From contig JAFUOP010000023.1 in the NCBI GenBank assembly GCA_017481875.1, positions 1-64,000 of the forward strand: a stretch of DNA of 64,000 nt. The letters run 5' to 3'. The DNA is from Bacteroidaceae bacterium. Its GTDB lineage: Bacteria > Bacteroidota > Bacteroidia > Bacteroidales > Bacteroidaceae. Each line of letters opens with the position of its first letter. Positions within the stretch are counted from its first letter, which is position 1. The notes below the pieces were generated by a model that was not told the origin of the DNA, made no database searches, and saw nothing but the letters and a program-made list of their open reading frames with translations. The position numbers and the translations under genes are program-made. This document shows, one piece after another, positions 35,737-47,100 of the stretch.

Positions 35737-36123
35737 TCAGCGTTTAATATATTCGAGAAACTCACTGTAGGAGTTTATGTATGTTTCGGGGTCATAGTTG
35801 TGCGAAGCAAAAACCAGCAGCACCGCATCGGGCGAGAAGTTGGTAAGCTCGTTCCACGTCTCGGGTGGCACAAGCAACCCCTCGCTACGTGAGCTTAAGT
35901 GATAGTGGTGGCGGCCCGTTTTATCTTCGAGACAAATATCCACACTACCGTTCACAGCCACCAGGTATTGGTATGACAATTTATTGGCGTGGAACCCCCT
36001 TTTCACCCCTTGCGGAACATCGTATATCCAATATATGCGGGTTACAGGAAAGGGCACATTACCCATAGACTCGGCTATGGTAAGCGAGCCTCTCGGGTCG
36101 GTATATGTTTTTATTTTATCCAT
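35737..36123 (-). CDS. WxcM/FdtA-like cupin protein
   Basis: 128 residues starting MDKIKTYTDPRGSLTIAES. This is the WxcM C-terminal/FdtA family of small cupins, which includes dTDP-4-oxo-6-deoxyglucose 3,4-ketoisomerases (FdtA, QdtA). Typical patches: RIYWIYDVPQGVKRGFHAN, VNGSVDICLED and LLVPPETWNELTNFS. The pairing with an N-acyltransferase gene matches dTDP-N-acylated amino-sugar synthesis, but no aminotransferase or nucleotide-sugar gene is adjacent. The start at 36123 is chosen over 36174, which lies upstream of the promoter. Confidence 0.85.
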   Translation of the reverse strand: MDKIKTYTDPRGSLTIAESMGNVPFPVTRIYWIYDVPQGVKRGFHANKLSYQYLVAVNGSVDICLEDKTGRHHYHLSSRSEGLLVPPETWNELTNFSPDAVLLVFASHNYDPETYINSYSEFLEYIKR

Positions 36124-36130
36124 TATGTTG

Positions 36131-36161
36131 CGAAGATAATAATTAACCGTAAAAAAACAAA
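36131..36161 (-). promoter_or_regulatory. Promoter for the cupin-GNAT unit
   Basis: The minus strand has TTTG (complement of 36158-36161), 19 bases, then TATCTTCG (complement of 36131-36138). The predicted transcript start near 36125 is only a few bases from the start codon at 36123. Confidence 0.65.
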
Positions 36162-36190
36162 GAGGGTGCGTCAAATTTGACGCACCCTCT
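36161..36190 (-). terminator. Intrinsic terminator with no gene upstream on its strand
   Basis: A 30-base perfect palindrome (AGAGGGTGCGTCAAA and its complement) is followed by a U tract only on the minus strand (CTTTGTTTTTTT). No minus-strand gene lies upstream, so it may end a small RNA or isolate the cupin promoter. Confidence 0.75.
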
Positions 36191-36516
36191 GTTAGCGGCC
36201 TGTTTCATCACACCACACATCAACCACTACAGGCCGCATAGTATTAACACGGTTGTTGCTTTTTTGTTTAATGGGGGGGATATTATGGGCGGGTATAAAG
36301 ACGCATAGCAACAAACACACTCACTTGAAGAGGACAAGCCTGCACCCACATAAATACAAAGAAAGAGAGATGAGTAAAAAATTACGATTCCCTAAAAAAC
36401 GATATAAAAAACAACAGCCCTTTGCTTTTTTAATTTTTTTTACCGTATTTTGCAAAGAGGTGCACCGAAAGGAACGCCCCAAAGAGAGCGAAAGAAACAA
36501 CTAAACACATAAAGTT
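36191..36516. other. Intergenic region with a GC-rich hairpin
   Basis: This 326-base gap between divergent units has one clear feature: a 9-bp stem GCGGCCTGT / ACAGGCCGC at 36195-36237 with a 25-base G/U-rich loop on the minus strand. A promoter-like TATTTTG near 36446 could serve the acyltransferase. A short basic frame starting at 36370 is probably noise. No other gene seen. Confidence 0.5.
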
Positions 36517-37668
36517 ATGAATATACCCGCAGAATATGACGAGATTCGTCCGTATGTACCCGAGGAGCTCCCACAAATTTTTGAAGAACTCATAGCCGAC
36601 CCCGAGTTCCAAGCCGCAATGGGCTACGCATTCCCCGGCACACCGTTTGAGCAGATTGCAGGTGCCATGCGTGCATCAAAAACCAACCTCGATTTTCAGA
36701 AGGCACTTGTTAAGCCCTTCTTGGAAGGGCTGCTTGCCAAGCTCAGCAGTGGCATCACAATGAGCTACGACAACAAAGAGAGCCTGCACAATGCCCTTTG
36801 CATCTCCAACCACAGAGATATTATTCTCGACTCGGCATTCTTGTGCGTGCTTTTTGTAGAGCACATAGGCAACACCGTGGAGATAGCCATTGGAGACAAC
36901 CTTCTAATACGCCCGTGGATAAAGAAACTTGTGAGAGTAAACCGCAGCTTCATAGTGCAACGCTCGGCATCAATACGCGAGATGCTTGCTTCGTCGAAAC
37001 GCCTGTCGTCGTATATGCACCACACCATAGCCGAGCGCAAGCAACCAATATGGCTTGCACAGCGCGAGGGCCGTGCCAAGGACAGCAACGACCGCACACA
37101 GGAGGGCCTTATAAAAATGCTCACAATGTACACAAGCGGCAATATGATAGATGCACTCAAGGAACTTAACATAGCCCCCACTGCAATATCTTATGAGTAT
37201 GACCCTTGCGACTATTTGAAGGCAAAAGAGTTTCAGCAGAAGCGCGACAACCCCGAGCACAAGAAATCGCCCTTCGACGACCTTGCCAATATGCAGCAGG
37301 GCCTTATGGGCTACAAGGGAGCCATTCACTACCACGTTGCAGAGTGCATAAACGACGAGATTGACAAGATTGACCGCACCCTGGGCAAGAACGAGATAAC
37401 AAGTGCCGTGGCACGCATAATAGACAAGCACATACACAGGAACTACCGCTTCTGGCCCATCAACTACTACTATTACGAGCAGCTGACAGGCGACACCCGC
37501 TTTGCCGACAAATACACCGCCGAAGAGGCTGCCAAGCTCGACGCTTATATGGCCGACCGCATAAGCAAGGTGGACCTCCCTGACAAAGACGAAGCGTTCT
37601 TGCGCACAAAAATCCTGGAGATGTATGCCAACCCGCTTATAAATCATTTGAAGGCTACACAGGAGTAA
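36517..37668 (+). CDS. 1-acylglycerol-3-phosphate acyltransferase-like protein
   Basis: 383 residues. PlsC-family motifs: CISNHRDIILDSAF (NHx4D catalytic block) and LAQREGRAKDSNDRTQ (substrate-binding EGR block). The flanks are longer than in PlsC, with an N-terminal helical region and a C-terminal domain with YYYYEQLTGD, a form common in Bacteroidetes. It acts on phospholipid or ornithine-lipid precursors; the exact acceptor is not clear. A terminator follows immediately. Confidence 0.85.
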   Translation: MNIPAEYDEIRPYVPEELPQIFEELIADPEFQAAMGYAFPGTPFEQIAGAMRASKTNLDFQKALVKPFLEGLLAKLSSGITMSYDNKESLHNALCISNHRDIILDSAFLCVLFVEHIGNTVEIAIGDNLLIRPWIKKLVRVNRSFIVQRSASIREMLASSKRLSSYMHHTIAERKQPIWLAQREGRAKDSNDRTQEGLIKMLTMYTSGNMIDALKELNIAPTAISYEYDPCDYLKAKEFQQKRDNPEHKKSPFDDLANMQQGLMGYKGAIHYHVAECINDEIDKIDRTLGKNEITSAVARIIDKHIHRNYRFWPINYYYYEQLTGDTRFADKYTAEEAAKLDAYMADRISKVDLPDKDEAFLRTKILEMYANPLINHLKATQE

Positions 37669-37677
37669 ATAAACAAC

Positions 37678-37716
37678 AATAAAAAATCGGTTGCTCGAGC
37701 AACCGATTTTTTTTAT
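37678..37716. terminator. Intrinsic terminator after the acyltransferase
   Basis: AAAAAATCGGTTGCTC and GAGCAACCGATTTTTTTT form a hairpin with T tract 10 bases past the stop. Confidence 0.9.
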
Positions 37717-37761
37717 TACATATTACACCGTAAGAGGCAGCCCCAATAAACAAAAAGCACA

Positions 37762-37797
37762 ACAATCATCAGCACCAAGCCTGGTGCTGATGATTGT
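37762..37797 (-). terminator. Terminator after the GGSWDNIW peptide gene
   Basis: ACAATCATCAGCACCA and TGGTGCTGATGATTGT form a 16-bp stem lying 22 bases past the small peptide stop on the minus strand, with a pyrimidine-rich tail (GCTTTTTG). Confidence 0.8.
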
Positions 37798-37819
37798 AAT
37801 AAATACTATTCCTTATTGC

Positions 37820-38041
37820 TTACTGCGCTCCCCAGATATTATCCCAAGAGCCACCAATATGTTCATTGGAAAGCTGACCGGTGTCATCAGGGTCTTCAGG
37901 TTCTTCTCCTGTATCAACGCGGTCCGAAAGCACACCCATATTTTGACAAAGGTTATATAGAGGTTTTAAATCTACAAACTCAGTTACAGGACCTGTATAA
38001 TTTTTCTTTTTCATCGTCATTTCATTCAAATCTTTATTCAT
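37820..38041 (-). CDS. Small peptide with C-terminal GGSWDNIW motif
   Basis: 73 residues from 38041, or 64 from an internal ATG at 38014 (MKKKNYTGPVTEFVDLK). The middle is acidic (EEPEDPDDTG) and the end is HIGGSWDNIWGAQ. The YTGPVTEFV and GGSWxxIW patterns match those of the 57-residue peptide at 11485-11658 despite different middles. There is no signal peptide. It is the last gene after the giant secreted peptidase, separated by a hairpin. Function unknown. Confidence 0.72.
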   Translation of the reverse strand: MNKDLNEMTMKKKNYTGPVTEFVDLKPLYNLCQNMGVLSDRVDTGEEPEDPDDTGQLSNEHIGGSWDNIWGAQ

Positions 38042-38052
38042 TACTTAAAGTA

Positions 38053-38092
38053 TTCCTCGGCAGGCCTGCCGGCAAGCAGAGCCGCCGAGGAA
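38053..38092 (-). other. Intergenic hairpin between the giant peptidase and the small peptide
   Basis: TTCCTCGGC and GCCGAGGAA (complement ends at 38092 and 38053) form a 9-bp stem with an internal GC-rich arm and no U tract. It could stabilise the upstream mRNA 3' end or be a partial terminator that lowers peptide expression. Confidence 0.5.
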
Positions 38093-38101
38093 GATAAAGC
38101 T

Positions 38102-41100
38102 TTATTTCAACATTTCAGTATTAACATACATTTTCTTGCCGTTTACAATGTAGAAGCCGGGAGTTTTCACCTCGTCTATCTTGCGGCCTTGCAGGTCGTA
38201 GATTGTTCCATCGAGAGGATTCTCCTCGCTCTCTATCTTGTCAATATCGGTAGTACCACTGAAGAGGCTGAAATAGTATGTGGCAGACAAGTTTGCTGAA
38301 GATGTTCCGCCGAGCTTCAAATATACCTTGTTAGCAGTACATTTAACATAACCACCATCATCATTTTTACCGGTATAGTTGAAATTTGCATCGTAGTTCT
38401 CATATGCCCAACGCATAGCAACAATACCACCACTCCTTGTGAGCATGTAGATGTTATAAACATTTTCTCCATTCTCGTTCAAGCAACTCTCATAGGTTGT
38501 GTAATTGGTACCACCCAAGAGGTTGGTTACATTATCGACAGCAGCAACACTGCTATTCTTGAATTGGAATTCACGAGCGGTTGCAGTTTCAGTTGAACCT
38601 CTAAGAATTACAGGGAAGTTTGCAGGAATTGTTGCACCCTCACTTGCATATTCATAGAGTTCAATAGTGTTATCGACAATTGCACTGTTTGTAACAATAT
38701 AAGCCTTGACACCCGCAGGCACTGTTACAGGATAACCCAGATTGAGGGTTGAATAACCTGTAGTTTGGTCATCACCTGTGGTATTGGGAGCAAGGGAAAT
38801 GGTGTGCTTAACATTCTCTTCGAGTGTTGTAGGTTCAACTTCCTCAATTACCCAGGCAGATGCTTTATCAACCGCGGTATTATCGAATGCAACCACATTG
38901 CCAGGCTTACCGGCGCAGTTAAGCATATTACCACCATCGGGTACAATACCAACTACCACGGCATCGCCACTCTTTCCAAGAGTGTTTATGGCAATCTTCT
39001 TAGCATTAGCAATATCCTCGGCATCGGCACCAACTTGCACATTGCTATTATCTAAAGCCTCATCGAGATATGTGGCAGAGTGTAGGTTCTTCATATAGAG
39101 GTTGCCATTGTCGTCGTACTCAAATGTAAAGTAGAAGCGAGCATTTGACTCAGCGTATGTATCGCAATATAGCTTACCATTATCGTCTATGCGCATTGAA
39201 GCACCGGTACGGTCGCTGGCTGTATAGCCCGGGGTAATGTAGATTCTGTAAATCTTACCCTCCTCGGGAACTATCTTCTCAACACCTACACTTGCGGTGC
39301 GCAGTGCTGTGTATGCATCTTTGCAGGCAGTGGCATCGCTTGTGTTGCCGGCTGTAATAAGGTTGCTTGCTGTAGTGTATGCAGTGCTGTATGCATCACC
39401 ATTGACAAAGGCACCCACGGTTGTACCCTCGGGGGTAGTAGCTGTTTGGTATTCGAGAGTATTCTCAAAGTCGCTCAACTGGTAGTAGCGGGCGTTGTCG
39501 TTTTCAAATGTAGCCTCCACAAACTTAAAGAGTGTACCGCCATCATCAGTGTTCCAACCACCTGCCCAGATGCCCAACTTATCGGTTGCATCAAAACCAC
39601 CGTTGTGGCTCAAGCAAGCGTGGCTTGTTCCGTTTACATAGATATAGAAATAATCGGTGCAACCATTAACCGTTGAGCGTGAGAAATCCCACTCTTTGTA
39701 TGTAGGAGTTTCAGCTATAGAAGCCGATGCCTGAGCATTGCCTGTGCTTGAAACGCCAAGCATCTTGCCATCGCCGTTGAAAGGCTTGATGAGATAACCG
39801 TTTTCGCCCTTCATAAAGTACCAGGCCTGGTAGCTGGCGTTATCGGCAGTGGCAACAATAGCCACCTTGTCGCTTGCAGGCTCGTCGAACTGCAGCACCT
39901 TGCTACTGTCGTCGGCACGCTTGCTTATAATCTTATAGAGCACGGGGTTGGCCTCGTCGGTAGTTATAGTTACGGGAAGGCCGGCGTACTTCAGAGCTTC
40001 CTCGAGTTTGTCGTAAACAGCCTGCAGTGCGTCAACAGCAGTTTCAACACCGGCCGGTGTTGCATTTTCATCTTCGCTGACACCGGTAGCTGTGGTTATA
40101 GCATTTTCCACCTCGGTAACAAGGTCGGCCGTTGTGTGAATGTAGATGGTGGGAGTGTATTTCAACTGCTCACTAAGCTCCACATTTGTGCACTTATATA
40201 CATTAAATGCACTAAGTGCGTAGTAGGGGTGGCCATCGCATTCGCGAGCATCATGCGTCTCGGTTACCATGAAACGCCAGTAGCGGTACGCATTACCATT
40301 ACCCAGGCAATCGGTTGAAACCTCATTGGTTGTTCGAGAAAGGTCTCTAAGGGTTGCAATAGTAGTCCAATCACCGTTAAGGTCATTGGCAGCCTCAACA
40401 ACAGCTGTTTTAGGAGTAAGAGCGGCATACCCACTACGTCCTGTGTAACGGAATTGGATATATTCTGCAGCACCGCCATCGCCTAAATCTACACGCAGAT
40501 AGTGGTCGAGGCCATCAACATTATTGTCTCCATTGTATGTTGTATGCAAGAAATTACTTGTATCATTATCAAGCAAAGCACCTACACCTAAATTATCACC
40601 AGTGTAATTATTAGTAGTACCCGGCGCATTGCAATAGAGATAACCGGCAGTGCCCTCTGCTGTATTCTGCAGTGTAACCGACTCTGTTTCGTATGATGTA
40701 ATTACAGTTTCATACAAACCGTTTTTAAGGATTCTTGTAGCCTCGATAAGGTTGTTAAGTTCTGTTTTGTCGGCTACAGTTGCGGCATTCAATGCGTCGT
40801 AGGCAGCTTGCAATGCTTCTTGTGCCGCTGTGTAGTCGGCCTTAGGCATATAATGGTTTTTAGCCTCTGTAGCAGAGTTCTTCTCATCATATGCTGTTCT
40901 CACAAGGGCATTGGTTACAACATTGAGATAAGCATCTTTAACCACTATCGACGGATATGTTTCAATACCAAATTCACTCATGACAAAGAACTTATGTTCA
41001 ACACCATCGTAAGTTGTAGTACTTTGGTTATTTGTATTTGTAACCATAAAACGCACATATCGATAGGGTTCGGTCATCTCTATCAGTTCCGACTCGTAAG

Positions 41101-44100
41101 AAACAGGAGCTGTGCCTGTGGGAAGCCCTGTGAGAGTTTTTAGAGTTACCCACTCACCATCTGTGGTGTTGCAAGCCTGTACAAGCATATCGGTGGGAGC
41201 ATTATTGCTATTTGCCTGACGACCTGTGTAGCTAAACTTGAACGCAGTAATTTCACTATTCTCGCCCATATCCACGCGAATGTAGTGGTGCTCATTGTCA
41301 TCTTGCTGGTTGTTACCATACGTGGTGTGTAAATGAGTAGATACGTCGCCATCGAGCAAAGCAGCCACACCAAGCTTATCGCTATCACCTGCGCTACTGT
41401 TTGTTTTGTTATCGGCGTTGCAATAGAGGATACCCTCGGTTAGTGTAACTGCGGGAACCTCGGTAACGGTGGCCACCTTATTTATAAGAGTTTCTGTATT
41501 GGTAATAAGGGTTGTAAGGCCATCGCGTGTTGTGTAGTCGAGTGCTATTACATTATTTACATCATTATATACACTATTCAGTTTATCTTTAATTGCTGTG
41601 TACTGCGCCGATGTCAAATAGTGGCGGGTGAGGGCATCTTTGGCAACCTCGAGAGCAAGCAACAGAGCGTTCAAATCGGCATCGGCTGTTGAGTAATAGT
41701 CGCTGAACTGCTTGTCGGAAATTGAATAGAGGTTGAAATCGGACATATTAAAGTAGCCTGTAGCTTCTTGTGTAGCCACAGCAAAACGTATGTAACGGTA
41801 GCGTGCACCAAGCTCAAGAGGAGTCTCCATTGCCCACTGCTCGCACGCACCGGTAGCAAGACCATTGGCTATGGTAGTTACCTCGGCGTAATCTACCTTA
41901 TTATTACTACCAAGAATCTTTATTGCTGTGGGGCGTTGGTTTTCATACCCGCTTGCGCGTGTGGTATAATCCATAGAGAGCTTGTTTATAGATGTTGCAA
42001 CGCCCAAATCTACCTCAAGGTAATGAGTGTATGCAGCAACTGCACCGGCCCCCCAAGCTGTTCCAAAGAATGTTCCGGTATTGGCAGAACCATCTTCATT
42101 AACGTCGATAAGGCCTTCAACTTTATTGCTATAGCCATTGCAATCGCCGGCAGGAGCATTTGACCATATATAGAACTCGCTATTGGCATCACCTACCTGC
42201 AAAGCAATCTCACCCTTTGAGGTGCCGGTTGTTGCAACACGCTCCAACAGAGTCTCTACAGAGCCTATGAGTGTAGATAGCTCGGTTGTTGTAATAGTAT
42301 TTTTCTCGTTGGCATTTTCCACCGCAAGCAGAGCATCGTATGCAGTTTGCAATGTAGCCTTTGCCTCATCTAAAGCAACCTGCGAGGTTGCACTTGCCAG
42401 AGCCTCGTTTGCAGCAGCAAGAGCATCACTTGCCGCTGTGAGCTGTGCATTTGTAAGTGCCGAGGGTGCATAATCGACATTCACCACGCCATCGGTTGCC
42501 ATTTTATTGTACAATGGCTGTGCAAGGGCAACAAGTGCCTCTAGACCACTCTTGTCGAGGTCGGCTGGGGTTTTTATTGCCTTGTCGAGTTCGTCGTATG
42601 CTGTCTGTTGGTCGGCTATAGCAGCATCGAGCAAGGCAACCGTTGTTGCGGTATCGTGCAACTTCTGAGATTTTGTGGTTGCAAGGTAAGTGTCGAACAC
42701 AAGAGCCTCGTCGGCTTTGGTGCTTGTGTTTGTCATAGTTACCACAGGCTGGTTTGCCTTGGTAAAGCTAAACTCGGACATTACAAAGTACGAATTGCTC
42801 GATTCTGCAGCAGTAACCTTAAAACGTATATAACGATAAGGAACTGTAGATGTTATGGTTTCTGAATTGAAAGTATCATATTCAACAGGCAAGCCGTTGG
42901 CATCTTTGGTCAATGTTGTTATCGTGGTGTAAGTGCCATTGCCACCCGCATCGTTTGAACCCTCTACCACTATTGTTGTGGGGCAGTTATTACCATTATT
43001 ACGTGTTGTGTAACTGAACTTAAACTGAGTGATGGTTTCTCCCTCGCCCATATCTACACGCAGGTAGTGAGGAGCACTGCCTGCAGAGTTTGAGTTATCC
43101 CAGTCGGTGTGCAAATATGTAGAATGGTTACCATCGGTAAGTTTATCAACATAATCTGCACTATAATCATTGTCGTTGCGCAAGCAGGGATCGTTGCAAT
43201 ATAGGTTTTCCGTTGTAAGCACCAATGGAACATCGGTAAACTCAACGCTACCCACGGTTTTAATCAAATTGTTGGTGTTTGTTATCAATGTTAGCAATTG
43301 GGCTTTCTTTTCATCGAGCACGCTGTTCAAAACAGAATTATACTGATTGAGCAATGTGGTGTATGAACCGGCAGCAGTGCCGTCGTCCAATGCTGTTTTC
43401 TTTGCATTTATATCATCAAGCGTTGCACTTGCGTTGTTATATACCGTTTTGCCCTGCTCGGCATCGTTGTATGCAGCCAGCACGGCAGCTTCGGTTACAC
43501 TCGATGTGTAATCGCTCTTCACTGTGGCCGATACCGTAACGGGGTAGATTGAGAACTCCGACATATGGAAGAATACCATACCATCGCTACCGGTGTTAGT
43601 ACCGGCATTGTTGCCGGTGGCATCTGTTACAAGGAAACGCAAGTAGCGGTAGGCAGTGCCATTGCCCATAACAATGGCCTCGTTATCTACACCTGCACCT
43701 GTTGCAAAGCCCGATGCCACTTGCAGTTTTGTGTAATTGGCAACATCGTTGCCACCTACGTTGCTACCATAAACCTCTATGGTTTTGGGGTAGTTTGATA
43801 GGTTGCTTGTGTTACGAGTGGTAAATTTGAACTTGAACGATGTGAGTGTACTGCTTGTACCTAAATCGACGCTTATATGGTGGCCCCAGCCATCGGCGGG
43901 AGCTGTTGAATTATTCCACTGTGAGTGGAAGAAAGTGTTTTTATCGCTATCGAGGAGTTTATCTACATCGTTGCCCGACACTGCTGCGTTCGACCATATA
44001 TAGTTGGCAGTTGTTGAGCTTGACGATTGCAATGATATTTTGCTACCTTCGTTATAGCTTACTGTGGCTACCTCGTTTACAAGGGCAAGCGTTTTCTTTG

Positions 44101-47100
44101 ACAACTCAAGGAGTTCCTCTTTGGCTGTATTTGTGTCATCAGCCTCCAAAAGAATGAATTTCCACTGTGAGTTATCATCGCCCATAGAACCCCAAGTAAT
44201 AACTTGATCTGTACTGGCACCGTTCATATTCATATATCTGCTAGGCACCCTTGAACAAGCTAATGAATACCAGCCGAGTGATGTTTCTGTGATATTATAA
44301 TCTACAGCATCGGCTGCCACTGTAAACCTGATACCATTCTGGTCGGTAACTTCCTGTGCATAAGTATTTGTACCTGCATTCTTCAAACGGAAAGCGACAT
44401 CGCGCTCCAAATACCATTGATTGGCAGCTGTGTTCTCATAGTCGCTACCGGCGGCAACCGTTGTAACATAACCATCGGCTGCCGACATTATACGTGCTGC
44501 TCCTTTGTTTATGATGGCATACTTGCTGCCGGGAACAAATGTTACGCGCGAGAACTCATTGGCAACAACTGCGTTATACTCGGCATAGAGCAACTCGTAA
44601 ACAGCCTGCAAATTGGCAAGGTCGCCGTTGGCAATAACCTTCTGCGCCTCTGTTACATAATCTTGAAGGTTCTCTACTGCCGATGACTTGTAGAAACCCA
44701 CGCGAGTTGCACTGGTATTTTCGGTAAGGGCTATTGCATTCTCAATAAGTTCCTGCAATAGTGCAAAACGCATTGCGGTTACATCAACCTCGGCCTCGGT
44801 GGTAGTGCTTTTTGTATCTACTGCAACTACAGAAGCCTTGCCTGTGGCAAGCAGGTATGCAGCCTCGTCGGATATTGCGAAGGTATATTTATTACTGAAT
44901 GAAACAATTTCGCCATCTTCGTTGAGCACAAGGAAACCAACACCACCTTCACCACCACTCATAGTAAGTGTACCATCGCTGTTGAGTGTGGCTGTGTAGG
45001 TTGTTTCAACAGATACATTGCCGTTGATAAAGTCGGAAACAGAGCCAAAGTCGGAGTCAGGAGTGGTTTCGCCATAAATTTCGCGCGTTGATTCACCATC
45101 GTGCTGAACATACGTGGCATTTTCATCGTCGTCGCAAATGAATATAATGGCAAGGTTCTCGTCGTAGCCCATCTCTTTTACCTCGGCAATAGCCTCGTCT
45201 ATCATCTCTTGCGAAACCTCGTATACCGAGTTGCTATAGTCGCCCACCAAGCGGTCGTCCATTATAGAGAAGTAGCCGTGAGCACGGAAGAACTCTGTGA
45301 GGTCCTCGCCTGCAGCCTGGCAGGCAAGTTTATAAAAATGCAGCGTAGATACATCGCCCGACACATTGTAGCCCTTTTGCATAGGTTGCTGGCGCAAAAG
45401 TTCAAAAAGACGGGGATAGAACTGTGTGTTGTTACCTGCAAGGTGGTAGTAGAGCCACAAACGGTAGTACAAGTGGGTGAGGGCCCAAATATTGTTTGTG
45501 TAAATATCGCTACCCTCGGTATTGTATGCATTGAGCACGCTCTCCAATGAACCATTGTCACCATTGTAACGCGATGTGGACATACCCTTGTACCAAAGTG
45601 CAATATTCGAGAAGAGGTTATTGGTAACCTCGGTAAGACCGTTCAATGTGAGCGGTGCTTGGTGCTGGTGGCCAATCTCGTGGGCAGGACCCCAAGTGGA
45701 ACCTGCGTTGTTGGCCATATTCCGTACAATACCGTCATAGGTGGTTATGCTATAACCGCAGTGGTCCCAGCCACCATACATATAACCACTTTCGGTTCCC
45801 AATGCAATACCATGGTGGTTGAAGTACTCGCTGTAGTCCAAGCCGTTACAGAAATCTTGATAGGTTTTATTATCTATAGGAGATTTTTCTGTGTAGTCGT
45901 ACATCTCGTACTTAGTCGTGTAGTCGCTCCCCCAGCGTGGATAGAAAGCATTCATCTGCACCATTGTCGATTGACTCACAAGACCCATTGTTGCAAGCTC
46001 GGAGTACATAATGCGGTCCCAAGCCTCGAGCATAATGTTTATTTTACCTGTCGAAGGGTCGCATTCCATTCCATAATCGGCCCATTTCTTTGTGCTATTA
46101 TATGGAGTGGTAGGAACATCAAGCAGGTCGGGCAGATAGTATGCCATACCGTTGCTGGTTCCACCATCTTCGTGAGTATAATCGTTCAGGTGGAAAAGCA
46201 GTATCTGACGGTGGGCAAGCAGGGGAATAACGTTCAAATTGGCACGTGTTTCCATATATTCCCAATCGGCATCGTTATCGACACTTGCGCCGGTAATGGT
46301 TTTCCACAAATCTTCGTTATAGCTAATGCCCTCGTAGGTTTTGCCTGCAAGGAAGTCGCCACAAGCATTGTAGTAGCCGGTTATGGCACCACCCTCAATG
46401 TGAATTTTCAAAGGAGGATATTCCGATAGTTTATGAGGGAATTTTTCGGCTGTTGTTGCTCCGTCGGGGTTGTATGTATCAACATTGTAGCAGATGTAGA
46501 GCTGGCCGGCTGTGCCGGTGTAGTTTATCACGTTCAAACCGGGCTGTAGCGCGAATCCACCGCCTGTGGCATTGGTTACTCGCCAGTTGTGCCCGCCATC
46601 AACAATGCGCAGGCTTGCACCATCTTTTATAGTACCCTCCACCATTACATAAAGAGTTCCGGCCTCGGGCACGTGAATACCTGTGGGGTTGTCGTTGTTG
46701 GCGTGTGCGTTTATTCCTAACCACGATGTAATGTCGCCCGCAATACTATAGGGCTCGTACATCTGCACACGGAACTTTTTGGCATATTCACCGCTCCAGT
46801 CGCCTTTTGCATCGTCGGCATTATCCTCGGCCCAAGCCTCAATGGTTCCGGCTTTCTCATTATACACTTTATCTACCATTGCTTGCAGGGCAGTGGGGAG
46901 TGCGTCGTATGCATCAGTTGCTTGCGCTGCAGCAAGTGAAGCAAGCGCAGGGGTTACACAAGCGGCATCGCTAAAGAGCTCTTCAAGCGCAGTGGTGTAG
47001 CCTTCAAGCTCTGCTGTAGTTGGTGCCTTTTCGAGCAAAGCGGTTATCTGCTCTGTTGTATAATCGACCTTGGTTATTGTCCAATGGGTTCCGGTATCAC

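Noticed and set aside
36253..36504. Short basic open frame upstream of the acyltransferase
   Set aside because: Low-complexity lysine-rich content, no convincing start, and it spans the likely promoter. It looks like an A-rich intergenic sequence.
45659..46429. Plus-strand frame antisense to the M60 peptidase domain
   Set aside because: Covers the HEIGH-containing domain on the minus strand; the plus translation has no recognisable features.
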